Counted from the first letter of the stretch, positions 1 to 9,091 are shown. The stretch is 64,000 nt of DNA from Azospirillum sp. SYSU D00513 (GCF_017356015.1 NZ_JAFIQV010000020.1:1-64000), one strand, 5' to 3'. Program-made: numbers and translations. The notes: generated by a model from the sequence alone, not told the origin.

Positions 1-89
1 GGACCGGGGGCATGCCCCCGGTCCAAATAGCGAACAGAGCGGCCAACTCACATGTTACGAAAACCGGCCAACTTGACTTGTTAGCGACA
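1..89. mobile_element. possible right end of an insertion sequence (remnant or element running off the window)
   Basis: Bases 1-24 are a perfect 24-bp palindrome (arms GGACCGGGGGCA / TGCCCCCGGTCC). It is followed by two imperfect direct repeats beginning GGCCAACT (about 33-58 and 64-89); the outer copy ends in TGTTAGCGACA at 79-89, 27 bases from the dnaB stop codon. Repeated short motifs just inside a terminal repeat are typical of IS21-type ends, and a hairpin between the last IS gene and the end would fit. No transposase is visible because the window starts here, so this is an inference. It could instead be a non-mobile terminator/repeat region. Confidence 0.3.
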
Positions 90-115
90 CGACCGCCCCG
101 AACGGACGGTGGCGG

Positions 116-1645
116 CTACTCGCCGTAGGACCCGTGGTTCTGGTCCAGGTCGCTGAACTTGGTGAACTGGCCGTCGAAATGCAGGCGCACGGTGCCGATC
201 GGGCCGTGGCGCTGCTTGGCGATGATGACCTCGGCGGTGTTGTGCACCTCGCCCAGCCGCTGCTGCCAGCGCTGGTAACGGTCGTTGAACTTGTCGTCGT
301 TCTCGTCGGGCCGGCGCGACGGCTCGGCACGCTCCAGATAGTACTGTTCGCGGAACACGAACATCACCACGTCGGCGTCCTGCTCGATCGAGCCCGACTC
401 GCGCAGGTCGGCGAGCTGGGGCCGCTTGTCCTCGCGCAGCTCGACCGCGCGGCTGAGCTGGGACAGCGCCAGGACCGGGACTTCCAGCTCCTTGGCGATG
501 GCCTTCAGGCCGCGGGTGATCTCCGAGATCTCCTGCACGCGGTTCTCGCTGCCGCGCGTCGAGGAGCCGCGCAGGAGCTGGAGATAGTCCACCACCACCA
601 TGCTGAGGCCCGACGTGCGCTTCAGCCGCCGGCAGCGGGTGCGGACCGCCGCGACGGACAGGGCGGGCGTGTCGTCCACGTAGAAGGGGCAGCGCGCCAG
701 ATCCTGGCTCGCCTGGACGAAGGTCGGGAAGTCCGTGTCGCGGATCTCGCCGCGCCGGATCTTGTCGCCCGGCACCTTGACCTCGTCGGCGAGAATGCGC
801 GTGGCGAGCTGCTCCGCCGACATTTCCAGCGAGAAGAAGCCGACGACGCCGCCTTCCTCGCCGCTGGTGCGCATGTGGGCCTTGGCCGCGTTGAAGGCGA
901 TGTTGGTGGCGAGCGCCGTCTTGCCCATGGAAGGGCGTCCGGCGAGGATGATCAGGTCCGACGGGTGCATGCCGCCGAGCTTGCGGTCGATGTCGATCAG
1001 GCCGGTGGTGACGCCCGTCACGTGGCTCGACCGGCCGAAGGCGACCTGGGCGGTGGCGATGGCCTGCTTGACCGATTCGATGAAGGGAACGAAGCCGCCC
1101 TTCACGTCGCCGCTGGAAGCGAGGTCGAAGAGCTGCTTTTCCGCCTCGCCGATCTGCTCCAGCGCGGTGCTGTCGAGGTCGTGGCGGTAGGCCTCGTTGA
1201 CCATGTCGCTGCCGACTTCGATGAGCTGCCGGCGCAGGAACAGGTCATGGATGGTGCGGCCATAATCGCCGGCGTTGACCACCGTCACGACGTTCGCCGC
1301 CAGCTCCGCGAGATAGGCGGCCCCGCCGTCCGCGACGAGGTCGGTGTCGTTCTCGAAGTAGTTCTTGAGCGTCACCGGGTTCGCGATCTGGCCGCGCTCG
1401 ACCAGCTTCAGGATCGCGCCGTAGATGCGCTGGTGGACCGGGTCGTAGAAATGCTCCGGCCTGAGGAACTCGCTGACCCTCTCATAGGCCTTGTTGTTCA
1501 CCAGGATGGCGCCCAGCAGAGCCTGTTCGGCCTCCTCGTTGTGCGGGGGCGTGCGGTAGTCCGGCACGGGCTTGACGGTGCCGAGGCGCGAGGCAGCACC
1601 TTCCGAGAGGCGCGGCTCGAAGAGCTGGGTTGCTTTGTCGTCCAT
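116..1645 (-). CDS. dnaB: replicative DNA helicase DnaB
   Basis: Hexameric 5'-3' helicase that unwinds DNA at the replication fork in the cytoplasm. The 509-residue product has the N-terminal DnaB domain (about 30-135, starting PPHNEEAEQALLG), a linker, and a RecA-like C-terminal domain with Walker A GRPSMGKT at 236-243 and a Walker B strand ending VVVDYLQLL. Length is slightly above the usual 460-480 because of an N-terminal extension. No intein interrupts the ATPase domain. The ATG at 1645 has only a weak ribosome-binding site. It lies downstream of rpsF-rpsR-rplI, the usual alphaproteobacterial order, but a hairpin terminator and 284 bases separate it from rplI, so it probably has its own promoter. 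Confidence 0.97.
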   Translation of the reverse strand: MDDKATQLFEPRLSEGAASRLGTVKPVPDYRTPPHNEEAEQALLGAILVNNKAYERVSEFLRPEHFYDPVHQRIYGAILKLVERGQIANPVTLKNYFENDTDLVADGGAAYLAELAANVVTVVNAGDYGRTIHDLFLRRQLIEVGSDMVNEAYRHDLDSTALEQIGEAEKQLFDLASSGDVKGGFVPFIESVKQAIATAQVAFGRSSHVTGVTTGLIDIDRKLGGMHPSDLIILAGRPSMGKTALATNIAFNAAKAHMRTSGEEGGVVGFFSLEMSAEQLATRILADEVKVPGDKIRRGEIRDTDFPTFVQASQDLARCPFYVDDTPALSVAAVRTRCRRLKRTSGLSMVVVDYLQLLRGSSTRGSENRVQEISEITRGLKAIAKELEVPVLALSQLSRAVELREDKRPQLADLRESGSIEQDADVVMFVFREQYYLERAEPSRRPDENDDKFNDRYQRWQQRLGEVHNTAEVIIAKQRHGPIGTVRLHFDGQFTKFSDLDQNHGSYGE

Positions 1646-1711
1646 GCGGGCACTCTAGCAAAGGGCCGGTGGACTCGGCTGTGCCAAGCGATTCTCCCCC
1701 TCCCAAAAACC

Positions 1712-1753
1712 TGTGGGTAAGAATCATCCACAGGATGACAATCATGGGGATAA
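1712..1753. promoter_or_regulatory. cluster of three DnaA-box-like sites upstream of dnaB
   Basis: Three 9-mers each match the DnaA box (TTATCCACA or its complement TGTGGATAA) at 8 of 9 positions: TGTGGGTAA at 1712-1720, TCATCCACA at 1724-1732 and TGGGGATAA at 1745-1753. They lie 67-108 bases upstream of the dnaB start. The matches are direct; DnaA control of dnaB transcription is inference. Confidence 0.4.
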
Positions 1754-1860
1754 GCCGAAAATACAAGTGATCTCAAGTGACTGGCTTGAGCTTAGCCTGT
1801 GAGGCTCCAGCCTTTTCCGAGCATCCCGGCGGGGCAGGCGGGATGGCGGAGCCCGGAAAC

Positions 1861-1896
1861 GCGAAAACCGCCCTGCCTCGGTTGAGGCGGGCGGTT
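1861..1896 (-). terminator. rho-independent terminator after rplI
   Basis: On the minus strand a GC-rich stem (ACCGCCCGCCTC against GAGGCAGGGCGGT, one bulged base) closes on the loop AACC and is followed by TTTT. It lies 34 bases past the rplI stop and ends the ribosomal-protein operon. Confidence 0.8.
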
Positions 1897-1929
1897 CCCG
1901 GACGAACGGTGACGGCGTGAAGGGGCCGA

Positions 1930-2496
1930 TCAGGCCTCTTCGCTGTCCTCGGTCTCGTCGGCCTCGGGGGCCGTCGTCTCTTCGTCCTCGTCGTCGTCCA
2001 GGTCGGCGGCGGTGATCATGCCACCGCGCTGGGCCTGAAGCTCGGCCTCTTCGGCCGAACGGGCGACGTTGACCGTGACCGACAGGCTGACTTCCGGGTG
2101 CAGCACGAGGCGCACCTTGAAGAGGCCCAGGGTCTTGATCGGGGTTTCGATCGAGACCTGGCGGCGGTCGACGGTGTAGCCGGCGGCGGTCAGCGCCTCG
2201 GCGATGTCGCGCGCGGCGACGGAGCCGTAGAGAACGCCGGTCTCGCCGGCCTGGCGGATGACCACGACCGTCACGTCGTTCATCTTGGCGGCGACCTGCT
2301 CGGCGTCCTTGCGGCGCTCCAGGTTCGCGGCCTCGAGTTGGGCGCGCTGGGTCTCGAACTGAGCCAGGTTCGCCTTGGTCGCGCGCTGCGCCTTCTTCTG
2401 CGGCAGAAGATAGTTGCGGGCGTAACCGGGCTTGACCTTCACGATCTGGCCCATCTGGCCGAGCTTCTCAACCCGCTCCAGCAGAATAACTTCCAT
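1930..2496 (-). CDS. rplI: 50S ribosomal protein L9
   Basis: L9 binds 23S rRNA at the base of the L1 stalk. The 188-residue product begins [19 protein letters not shown] and carries the family signature [13 protein letters not shown], followed by the long connecting helix and the C-terminal domain. The C-terminus has a family-atypical acidic extension rich in Asp and Glu (last ~30 residues). The start at 2496 is set by a strong ribosome-binding site (CAGGAGGAC) and overlaps the stop of the preceding gene by one base (TGATG), so translation is probably coupled. Confidence 0.97.
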   Translation of the reverse strand: MEVILLERVEKLGQMGQIVKVKPGYARNYLLPQKKAQRATKANLAQFETQRAQLEAANLERRKDAEQVAAKMNDVTVVVIRQAGETGVLYGSVAARDIAEALTAAGYTVDRRQVSIETPIKTLGLFKVRLVLHPEVSLSVTVNVARSAEEAELQAQRGGMITAADLDDDEDEETTAPEADETEDSEEA

Positions 2497-3449
2497 CACT
2501 CGTCCTCCTGATGAGGGCCGGCGGGCCGAAAACGGCGGCGCAGCCCCATCCATTGCTCGATCATGCCCAGGCCGACCATAAGCACGATCGGCCAACCGAA
2601 GAGAAACAGGCACATGTAGAACCCGACGAGGATCGGCGTCCTTGCCGACCGTCCCCGGACCATCGCATGCACCACCGAAAGCCCGGCAAAGGCAATGGGC
2701 ACGGCCAGGATCAGCGCCATGTTCAGAGCGATGAACCCGACCGGGTCCGGAGCCACCGAGGCCCCCGCCACCAGCGCCAGGAACGCCGGGACGGTCCATT
2801 GCGGCAGGTCGATGTCGTCCAGCCGCATGGACGGGCGCCGGTTGCGGCCGAACCGCATCAGCACCCCCTGCGCCAGGGCCGCGTTGACGATCGCCATGGT
2901 CAGCCATGAGATCGCCGCCAGCCCCGGCATCGCCGAGACGATCCAGTACGCGCCCGGTTCCGGGGCGGGGGCGCCCTGCGCGTCGAACACCTCTCCGGCC
3001 AGGCCGGACAGCGCCCGCTGCACGACGCCCTCGAGCCCGCCGGGCTCTCCGAGCGCCAGAACCGTGACGGCCAGGAAGGCCGCGACGCCCAGCCCGGTCA
3101 GTTCCATCAGGACCGAACCGGGCGGGTACCACTCGATGCCCCCTTCGGGGCCTTCCGACGCGGGCCGCGCCAGCAGCGACCGCTTGACCACCAGGAGCAC
3201 CGGAAGCGCTCCGGTGACCAGGTGAACCGCCGCCGCCAGCAGGCTGCCCGACATCAGCAGGACCGCCGCCGACCCCGCCAGCCCCGCGATGAGCGCCGCC
3301 GGAAACCCGAGCGACAGCCCCACGAGGAAGAGCGGAAAGGTCGTCAGATAGCCCAGGATCAGCGCGCCGAACCCGCCGAACACCGCCGACAGGGAGAAGA
3401 CCGCGCTGACCAGCCCGCTTCCCAGGGAAGCGGCCAAGGCCATTCTCAT
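2496..3449 (-). CDS. DUF2232 (YybS-like) integral membrane protein
   Basis: A 317-residue, very hydrophobic protein with about eight predicted membrane segments (for example [18 protein letters not shown] near 27-44 and [20 protein letters not shown] near the C-terminus). It fits the DUF2232 family, which in alphaproteobacteria sits between rpsR and rplI. Its function is not known; YybS-like proteins have been proposed to resemble transporter S-components. The ATG at 3449 has AGGTG five bases upstream. Its stop overlaps the rplI start by one base, so it is co-translated with ribosomal proteins. Confidence 0.85.
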   Translation of the reverse strand: MRMALAASLGSGLVSAVFSLSAVFGGFGALILGYLTTFPLFLVGLSLGFPAALIAGLAGSAAVLLMSGSLLAAAVHLVTGALPVLLVVKRSLLARPASEGPEGGIEWYPPGSVLMELTGLGVAAFLAVTVLALGEPGGLEGVVQRALSGLAGEVFDAQGAPAPEPGAYWIVSAMPGLAAISWLTMAIVNAALAQGVLMRFGRNRRPSMRLDDIDLPQWTVPAFLALVAGASVAPDPVGFIALNMALILAVPIAFAGLSVVHAMVRGRSARTPILVGFYMCLFLFGWPIVLMVGLGMIEQWMGLRRRFRPAGPHQEDE

Positions 3450-3483
3450 GGAGGCACCTATGCCCTTGCCGAACGCTTCGGCC

Positions 3484-3756
3484 TTACTTCACCACGTAGG
3501 GGAGCAGGGCCAGGAAGCGGGCGCGCTTGATGGCGCGCGCGAGTTCGCGCTGCTTCTTCGCGGAAACCGCCGTGATGCGGCTCGGGACGATCTTGCCGCG
3601 CTCGGAAATGAAGCGCGACAGGAGCTTGACGTCCTTGTAGTCGATCGCCGGGGCGTTCGCGCCCGAGAACGGGCAGGTCTTGCGGCGGCGGAAGAACGGA
3701 CGGCGGGCGGGGCCGCCGGTGCGGGCCGGAGCGCCCGTGGTCTGCTTGTCGCTCAT
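3484..3756 (-). CDS. rpsR: 30S ribosomal protein S18
   Basis: S18 binds the central domain of 16S rRNA as a heterodimer with S6. The 90-residue product has the conserved S18 core: [10 protein letters not shown], then [18 protein letters not shown], then [22 protein letters not shown]. The start codon overlaps the rpsF stop (TAATG), so synthesis of the two partner proteins is coupled. Confidence 0.97.
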   Translation of the reverse strand: MSDKQTTGAPARTGGPARRPFFRRRKTCPFSGANAPAIDYKDVKLLSRFISERGKIVPSRITAVSAKKQRELARAIKRARFLALLPYVVK

Positions 3757-4190
3757 TACGCGGTCTCCCCTTCGGCAGCGGCTTCCTGGCGGCGCGGCGG
3801 ACGCGGGCCGCGGTCATCGAACCGGCGCGGGCCGCGGTCGCCGCGGTCACCGCGGTCGCCACGCTCGCCGCGGCTCTGCATCATCGCCGACGGGTTGGCG
3901 TCGAGGGCGTCGACGCGCAGCGTCATGTAGCGCAGCACGTCTTCGTTGATGCTCATGTTCCGCTCCATCTCGGCGACGGCGGCGGCCGGCGCGTCGAGAT
4001 TGAACAGGGTGTAGTGACCCTTGCGGTTCTTCTTGATCTTGTAGGTGAGGGTCTTCAGACCCCAGTACTCGGTCTTGGAGACCTCACCGCCGTTGTCGCG
4101 GATGATCTGAGCGAACTGCTCACCGAGCTGCTCGGCCTGCGCGGCCGAGATGTCCTGGCGTGCGATCAGCACGCACTCGTACAAAGCCAT
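3756..4190 (-). CDS. rpsF: 30S ribosomal protein S6
   Basis: S6 partners S18 on the 30S platform. The start is placed at 4190 ([13 protein letters not shown]), with GGGGAG four bases upstream; an in-frame ATG at 4202 would add four unconserved residues and bury this site. The 144-residue product has the ferredoxin-like S6 fold to about residue 100, then a charged tail with a tandem RGD repeat ([14 protein letters not shown], 107-120) followed by an Arg/Pro-rich stretch. The repeat is also visible in the DNA. First gene of the rpsF-rpsR-DUF2232-rplI operon. Confidence 0.97.
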   Translation of the reverse strand: MALYECVLIARQDISAAQAEQLGEQFAQIIRDNGGEVSKTEYWGLKTLTYKIKKNRKGHYTLFNLDAPAAAVAEMERNMSINEDVLRYMTLRVDALDANPSAMMQSRGERGDRGDRGDRGPRRFDDRGPRPPRRQEAAAEGETA

Positions 4191-4212
4191 ATGACTCCCC
4201 ATGGCTGTTCAT

Positions 4213-4243
4213 GGTCCGGCGCTGCGTCGGTCCCCGATGGACC
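4213..4243 (-). promoter_or_regulatory. candidate S6:S18 autoregulatory leader hairpin of the rpsF mRNA
   Basis: In the 5' untranslated region of rpsF, 23 bases before the start codon, the RNA reads GGUCC ... GGACC ... GGACC. The first GGUCC can pair with the near GGACC (plus coordinates 4229-4243) or with the distal one (4213-4243), the latter enclosing CGGGGACCGACG. S6:S18 are known to bind a CCG-containing bulged stem in their own leader in many bacteria. Placement and CCG content fit, but I have not folded or aligned it. Confidence 0.35.
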
Positions 4244-4305
4244 GGCCAGCCGCCCGGGCCTAGCCGGCAGCTAGCGCGAACCGGCAAGGAGTTTGGAAGG
4301 CGCGC

Positions 4306-4334
4306 ACTATACACAGGAAAAGCCGGCGGGCAAG
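4306..4334 (-). promoter_or_regulatory. promoter of the rpsF operon
   Basis: On the minus strand CTTGCC (plus 4329-4334) and TATAGT (plus 4306-4311) are separated by exactly 17 bases, close to the alphaproteobacterial sigma-70 pattern. Transcription would start about 110 bases before rpsF, leaving room for a regulatory leader. Confidence 0.55.
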
Positions 4335-4499
4335 GCATTTCCTAGGCCGAACGGCATGATTCGGCAGGAATCCGGCGCTTTCCGCCGAAAAGAGCGCGGC
4401 GGGCGGTGTGCAATGCAGCGGGGCCGGCTCGGCACCTGCGCTTGAAGTCCGGAAAACCGCCGGGGGTAACGGCGTGTGAATGGGAAAAACGTCGCGTCG

Positions 4500-4528
4500 C
4501 TTGACTTGCCGCGAACGGGCGGTATGAC
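4500..4528 (+). promoter_or_regulatory. promoter of the fabD cluster
   Basis: CTTGAC at 4500-4505 and TATGAC at 4523-4528 are spaced by 17 bases, 65 bases before the fabD start. The match to the alphaproteobacterial housekeeping consensus is good. This promoter and the rpsF promoter occupy the 402-base divergent region 4191-4592; nothing else recognisable is seen there apart from the leader hairpin. Confidence 0.55.
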
Positions 4529-4592
4529 TGTCGCGCAATTTCGCAGCGGCGCCGCTTTCCGGGCGCTCCAAAGAACAGGGTTTTCAAGGGTC

Positions 4593-5534
4593 ATGAGCAG
4601 GGCGTTCGTCTTTCCGGGACAGGGCAGTCAGGCCGTCGGCATGGGCCGCGAACTGGCCGAAGCGTTCGAGGTCGCGCGCCTCACCTTCGAGGAGGTGGAC
4701 GATGCGCTGAACCAGCGCCTGTCGCGCCTGATGTTCGAGGGTCCGGAAGAGGACCTGCTCCTGACCGAGAACGCCCAGCCGGCCCTGATGGCCGTCAGCG
4801 TCGCCGCCATGCGCGTGCTGACCAGCGAGGGCGGCGTCGATTTCGCCAAGCATGCCGCCTTCGTGGCCGGCCATTCGCTCGGCGAGTATTCGGCGCTGTG
4901 CGCCGCCGGAGCCTTCACGCTCTCCGACACGGCGCGTCTGCTGAAGCTGCGCGGGCAGGCCATGCAGAAGGCCGTGCCGGTCGGCAAGGGCGCCATGGCG
5001 GCCCTGCTGGGCGCCGACATCGAGCAGGCCCAGTCCATCGCCGCCGACGCGGCGCAGGGCGAGGTCTGCACCGTCGCCAACGACAACTCCGTCGGCCAGG
5101 TCGTGATCTCCGGCGCCACCGAGGCGATCGACCGCGCCGTCGTGCTGGCCGCCGAGCGCGGGCTGAAGCGCGCCGTCCGGCTGACCGTGAGCGCGCCCTT
5201 CCATTGCCCGCTGATGCAGCCGGCGGCCGACGCCATGGCCGAGGCGCTGGCATCCGTGACCATCTCGGCACCGGCGGTGCCGCTGGTCGCCAACATCACC
5301 GCCGCGCCGGTGTCCGACCCCAACGAGATCCGCCGCCTGCTGGTCGAGCAGGTGACCGGCATGGTCCGCTGGCGCGAGAGCGTGCTCTTCATGAAGGAGC
5401 AGGGCGTGGAGACGCTGGTCGAGGTCGGCGCCGGCAAGGTCCTGGCCGGGCTCACCAAGCGCATCGACAAGGAGCTGTCGGCCGTGTCGATCCAGGGGCC
5501 GGCCGATGTCGAATCCTTCCTCAAGACGCTGTGA
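4593..5534 (+). CDS. fabD: malonyl-CoA:ACP transacylase
   Basis: Transfers malonyl from CoA to acyl carrier protein to supply chain-elongation units for fatty-acid synthesis. The 313-residue product starts MSRAFVFPGQGSQ; it has the nucleophile elbow GHSLG (Ser95) and the catalytic His in APFHCP (His204). An in-frame extension upstream to 4476 is unconserved, contains the promoter, and is rejected. First gene of fabD-fabG-acpP-fabF. Confidence 0.96.
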   Translation: MSRAFVFPGQGSQAVGMGRELAEAFEVARLTFEEVDDALNQRLSRLMFEGPEEDLLLTENAQPALMAVSVAAMRVLTSEGGVDFAKHAAFVAGHSLGEYSALCAAGAFTLSDTARLLKLRGQAMQKAVPVGKGAMAALLGADIEQAQSIAADAAQGEVCTVANDNSVGQVVISGATEAIDRAVVLAAERGLKRAVRLTVSAPFHCPLMQPAADAMAEALASVTISAPAVPLVANITAAPVSDPNEIRRLLVEQVTGMVRWRESVLFMKEQGVETLVEVGAGKVLAGLTKRIDKELSAVSIQGPADVESFLKTL

Positions 5535-5541
5535 GGCTACA

Positions 5542-6279
5542 ATGTTCGATCTGACCGGCAAGAAGGCTCTGGTGACCGGAGCATCCGGCGGCATCGGCGC
5601 GTCCATCGCCCGCGCGCTGCACGCGCAGGGCGCCACGGTCGCCCTGTCCGGCACGCGCACCGGCCCGCTGGAGGAGCTGGCGGCCGAGCTGGGCGAGCGC
5701 GCCCGGGTCGTCCCCGGCAACCTCGCCGACGCGGCGGCCACCGAACAGCTCGTCAAGGACGCCGAATCAGCACTCGGCCAGATCGATGTTCTGGTCAACA
5801 ACGCCGGCCTGACGCGCGACCAGCTCGCCATGCGCATGAAGGACGAGGACTGGCAGGCCGTCATCGACGTCAACCTGACCGCCGCCTTCCGCCTGTCGCG
5901 GGGCGTGCTGCGCGGCATGATGAAGCGCCGCTGGGGCCGCATCATCGGCATCACCTCCATCGTCGGGGTGACCGGCAACGCCGGCCAGACCAACTACGCC
6001 GCCTCCAAGGCCGGCATGATCGGCATGTCGAAGGCGCTGGCCGCCGAAGTGGCGTCCCGTGGAATCACCGTCAACTGCGTCGCGCCGGGCTTCATCACCA
6101 CGGCGATGACCGACGCGCTGAACGGCGAGCAGAAGGAAAAGCTGCTCGCCGGAATACCGGCCGGCCGCATGGGCGAGCCGGGTGAGATCGCCGCCGGGGT
6201 CGTGTACCTCGCGAGCGAGGAGGCCTCCTACATCACCGGCCAGACGTTGCACGTCAACGGCGGCATGGCGATGATCTGA
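5542..6279 (+). CDS. fabG: 3-oxoacyl-ACP reductase
   Basis: NADPH-dependent reduction of beta-ketoacyl-ACP, the first reductive step of each elongation cycle. This 245-residue short-chain dehydrogenase has the cofactor motif TGASGGIG (12-19), NNAG at 86-89 and the Ser139-Tyr152-Lys156 catalytic set (NYAASK). It begins 7 bases after the fabD stop, so the two are surely co-transcribed. Confidence 0.96.
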   Translation: MFDLTGKKALVTGASGGIGASIARALHAQGATVALSGTRTGPLEELAAELGERARVVPGNLADAAATEQLVKDAESALGQIDVLVNNAGLTRDQLAMRMKDEDWQAVIDVNLTAAFRLSRGVLRGMMKRRWGRIIGITSIVGVTGNAGQTNYAASKAGMIGMSKALAAEVASRGITVNCVAPGFITTAMTDALNGEQKEKLLAGIPAGRMGEPGEIAAGVVYLASEEASYITGQTLHVNGGMAMI

Positions 6280-6466
6280 GGTTTCGCTAAAAAGCAGCGG
6301 AACGGACGGCGGCCGGTGCCCTCGGGCGCTGGTCAAGCCTGCCGAAATGTGTTATCGGACGGGGCTTTTCGCGGCGGAACGACACGCGGACCCGCGTGTG
6401 GTATGGCCGGATTTCCCCCAAGCGGTCTCAAAGATTGCCGTCTCAAGGATTGGAAGGTTCAGGAAC

Positions 6467-6706
6467 ATGAGTGACATCGCCGAGCGCGTGAAGAAGATCG
6501 TTGTGGACCACCTCGGTGTCGAGGAAGCCAAGGTGACGGAGAATGCCTCCTTCATCGACGACCTGGGCGCCGACAGCCTCGACACCGTCGAGCTGGTCAT
6601 GGCCTTCGAGGAAGAGTTCGGCTGCGAGATCCCGGACGACGCCGCCGAGAAGATCCTGACGGTCAAGGACGCCATCGACTTCATCAACAAGTCGAGCGCC
6701 GCCTGA
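6467..6706 (+). CDS. acpP: acyl carrier protein
   Basis: Small acidic carrier of acyl chains, 79 residues. Ser37 in [10 protein letters not shown] receives the 4'-phosphopantetheine arm. The start at 6467 follows AGGAAC and gives the standard [13 protein letters not shown]-terminus; the upstream in-frame extension is not conserved. A 187-base gap separates it from fabG, where an extra acpP promoter is likely because ACP is needed in excess, though I cannot define one securely. Confidence 0.97.
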   Translation: MSDIAERVKKIVVDHLGVEEAKVTENASFIDDLGADSLDTVELVMAFEEEFGCEIPDDAAEKILTVKDAIDFINKSSAA

Positions 6707-6803
6707 CCCCAGCGGCAGGACTCCGGGGGCCAGGCACCAAGGAACGGGCCTGGCCGTCGTGGACATTCCGTCAGAACGGAAAAAGAAGACCAAGGGAATT
6801 CCC

Positions 6804-8066
6804 ATGAGACGTGTCGTCGTTACCGGCCTCGGTCTGGTCACGCCGCTCGGTGTCGGCCACAAGCACAACTGGGACCGCCTGGTCAACGGCGCTTCCGGCA
6901 TCCGGGCGACCCAGGGCTTTGATGTCTCGGACATCGCCTCGCGCGTGTCCGGCCAGGTTCCGCGCGGAGACGGCGAGGGGCTCTTCAATCCGGACATCTT
7001 CGTTCCGCCCAAGGATCAGCGGAAGATGGATGACTTCATCCTCTTCGCGATCGCCGCCGCCCAGGAAGCGGTGAAGGATTCGGGCTGGGAACCGGGCAAC
7101 GACGAGCAGCGCGAGCGCACCGGCGTCATGGTCGGCTCCGGCATCGGCGGCCTTCCGGGCATCGCCGAAGGCGCCATCACGCTGCACGAGAAGGGGCCGC
7201 GGCGCCTGTCGCCCTTCTTCATCCCGGCGAACCTCATCAATTTGGCCTCGGGCCACATCTCCATCCAGCACGGCTTCCGCGGCCCCAACCATTCGGTGGT
7301 CACCGCCTGCTCGACCGGGGCTCACGCCATCGGCGACGCGGCGCGCCTGATCATGTGGGACGACGCGGACGTGATGGTGGCCGGCGGCACGGAAGGGGCG
7401 GTCACCCGCCTCGGCATCGCCGGCTTCGCCGCCATGCGCGCGCTCTCGACAGCCTTCAACGACACGCCGGAGAAGGCGTCCCGCCCCTACGACAAGGACC
7501 GTGACGGCTTCGTGATCAGCGAAGGCGCCGGTGTCGTCGTGCTGGAGGAGCTGGAGCACGCCAAGCGCCGCGGCGCGCACATCTACGCCGAGATCGTCGG
7601 CTACGGCCTGTCGGGCGACGCCCACCACATCAGCGCCCCGGCCGAGGACGGCAACGGCGGCTTCCGCGCCATGACCATGGCCCTGAAGCGCGCGGGCATG
7701 AGCCCGGCGGACATCGGCTACATCAACGCCCACGGCACCTCCACGCCGCTGGGCGACGAGATCGAACTGGGCGCGGTCCGCCGCCTGTTCGGCGCGGATC
7801 TCGACACGGCCGCCATGTCCTCCACCAAGTCGGCCACCGGCCATCTGCTGGGCGCCGCCGGCGCGATCGAGGCGATCTACTCGATCAAGGCGATGAACCA
7901 CAGCGTGGTTCCGCCGACGCTGAACCTGGACAACCCGTCCGAGAGCTGCCAGGGCGTCAACCTCGTGCCGAAGGTGGCGCAGGAACGCCGCGTGACGGCG
8001 GCCCTGTCGAACAGCTTCGGCTTCGGCGGGACGAACGCCTCCTTGATCTTCAAGGAGTTCGCGTAA
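6804..8066 (+). CDS. fabF: 3-oxoacyl-ACP synthase II (KAS II)
   Basis: Condenses malonyl-ACP with acyl-ACP during fatty-acid elongation. The 420-residue product has the Cys-His-His triad of KAS I/II enzymes: Cys169 in TACSTGAHAIG, His310 in NAHGTSTPLGD and His347 in KSATGHLLG. The ATG at 6804 has AAGGGA six bases upstream; the alternative in-frame start 45 bases earlier encodes a Lys-rich unconserved stretch. It follows acpP in the usual order. Confidence 0.96.
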   Translation: MRRVVVTGLGLVTPLGVGHKHNWDRLVNGASGIRATQGFDVSDIASRVSGQVPRGDGEGLFNPDIFVPPKDQRKMDDFILFAIAAAQEAVKDSGWEPGNDEQRERTGVMVGSGIGGLPGIAEGAITLHEKGPRRLSPFFIPANLINLASGHISIQHGFRGPNHSVVTACSTGAHAIGDAARLIMWDDADVMVAGGTEGAVTRLGIAGFAAMRALSTAFNDTPEKASRPYDKDRDGFVISEGAGVVVLEELEHAKRRGAHIYAEIVGYGLSGDAHHISAPAEDGNGGFRAMTMALKRAGMSPADIGYINAHGTSTPLGDEIELGAVRRLFGADLDTAAMSSTKSATGHLLGAAGAIEAIYSIKAMNHSVVPPTLNLDNPSESCQGVNLVPKVAQERRVTAALSNSFGFGGTNASLIFKEFA

Positions 8067-8077
8067 GGGAGGCGGCG

Positions 8078-9091
8078 ATGGGCTGGGGCCTCCGCATCGC
8101 GGCCACGGCACTCGCCGCGCTCACCGCCGGGGGGGCGGGCGCCTTCTGGGGCGCCCTGCGCGTCATGGCGCCCGGGCCGCTCGACGGCCCGGCGACCGTC
8201 GTGGTGCCGCGCGGCAGCGGGCTCGAAGCCATCGCCGAAACCCTCGACCGGGCGGGCGTCCTGGATGAGCCGCTGCTGTTCCTCTATGGGGCGAAGCTCA
8301 CCGGCGAACTGGCCGGGGACCGCCGTCCGCTGAAGGCGGGCGAATACGCCTTCGCGCCCGGCGTCAGCATCTCCGGCGTGCTGGAGCAAATGCGCCAGGG
8401 CAAGACGGTCGTGCGCCGCCTCACCGTGCCGGAGGGGCTGACCTCCGTGCAGGTGATGGCGCTGCTCGACAAGGAGGAGGCGCTGACCGGATCGGTCGAG
8501 CCGGTGCCGCCCAACGGCAGCCTCCTGCCGGAAACCTATCATTTCACCTTCGGTGATTCGCGCGCGTCCGTCGTCGCGCGCATGCGGCAGGGCATGGACA
8601 AGGCCCTGGCCGAGGCGTGGAAGAGCCGGGACGGGGATCTGCCCGTCAGGACGCCCGAAGAGGCCTTGACGCTGGCTTCCATCGTCGAGAAGGAGACCGG
8701 CGTCGCGTCCGAACGGGCGCGCGTCGCCGGCGTGTTCCTGAACCGGTTGGAAGCCGGCATGCGGCTCCAGTCCGACCCCACCGTCATCTTCGCCCTGACC
8801 GATGGGACGGGAGAACTCGGGCGGGCGCTGACCCGCGCCGACTGGCGTTTCGAATCGCCCTACAACACCTATGTGGCGGACGGCCTGCCGCCCGGGCCGA
8901 TCGCGAATCCGGGGCTCGCGTCGCTGACGGCCGTTCTCAAGCCGGAACGCCACGACTTCATCTACTTCGTGGCCGACGGCACGGGAGGCCATGCCTTCGC
9001 CAAGACGCTCGCCGAGCACAACCGGAACGTTGCCCGCTGGCGTGCAGTGCAGCAGAAACAGTCGGAAAACGGCGAAACGTCATCGGAATAA
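8078..9091 (+). CDS. mltG: endolytic peptidoglycan transglycosylase MltG
   Basis: Inner-membrane enzyme that cuts nascent glycan strands and helps set their length. The 337-residue product has an N-terminal membrane anchor (about 7-29), a LysM-like segment (about 40-115) and the YceG catalytic domain with Glu204 in ASIVEKET. It starts 11 bases after fabF with GGGAGG upstream; the fabF-mltG linkage is widespread in alphaproteobacteria. Confidence 0.94.
   Translation: MGWGLRIAATALAALTAGGAGAFWGALRVMAPGPLDGPATVVVPRGSGLEAIAETLDRAGVLDEPLLFLYGAKLTGELAGDRRPLKAGEYAFAPGVSISGVLEQMRQGKTVVRRLTVPEGLTSVQVMALLDKEEALTGSVEPVPPNGSLLPETYHFTFGDSRASVVARMRQGMDKALAEAWKSRDGDLPVRTPEEALTLASIVEKETGVASERARVAGVFLNRLEAGMRLQSDPTVIFALTDGTGELGRALTRADWRFESPYNTYVADGLPPGPIANPGLASLTAVLKPERHDFIYFVADGTGGHAFAKTLAEHNRNVARWRAVQQKQSENGETSSE

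Noticed and set aside
134..1720. A 528-codon plus-strand frame opposite dnaB
   Set aside because: Antisense shadow; dnaB has all helicase motifs.
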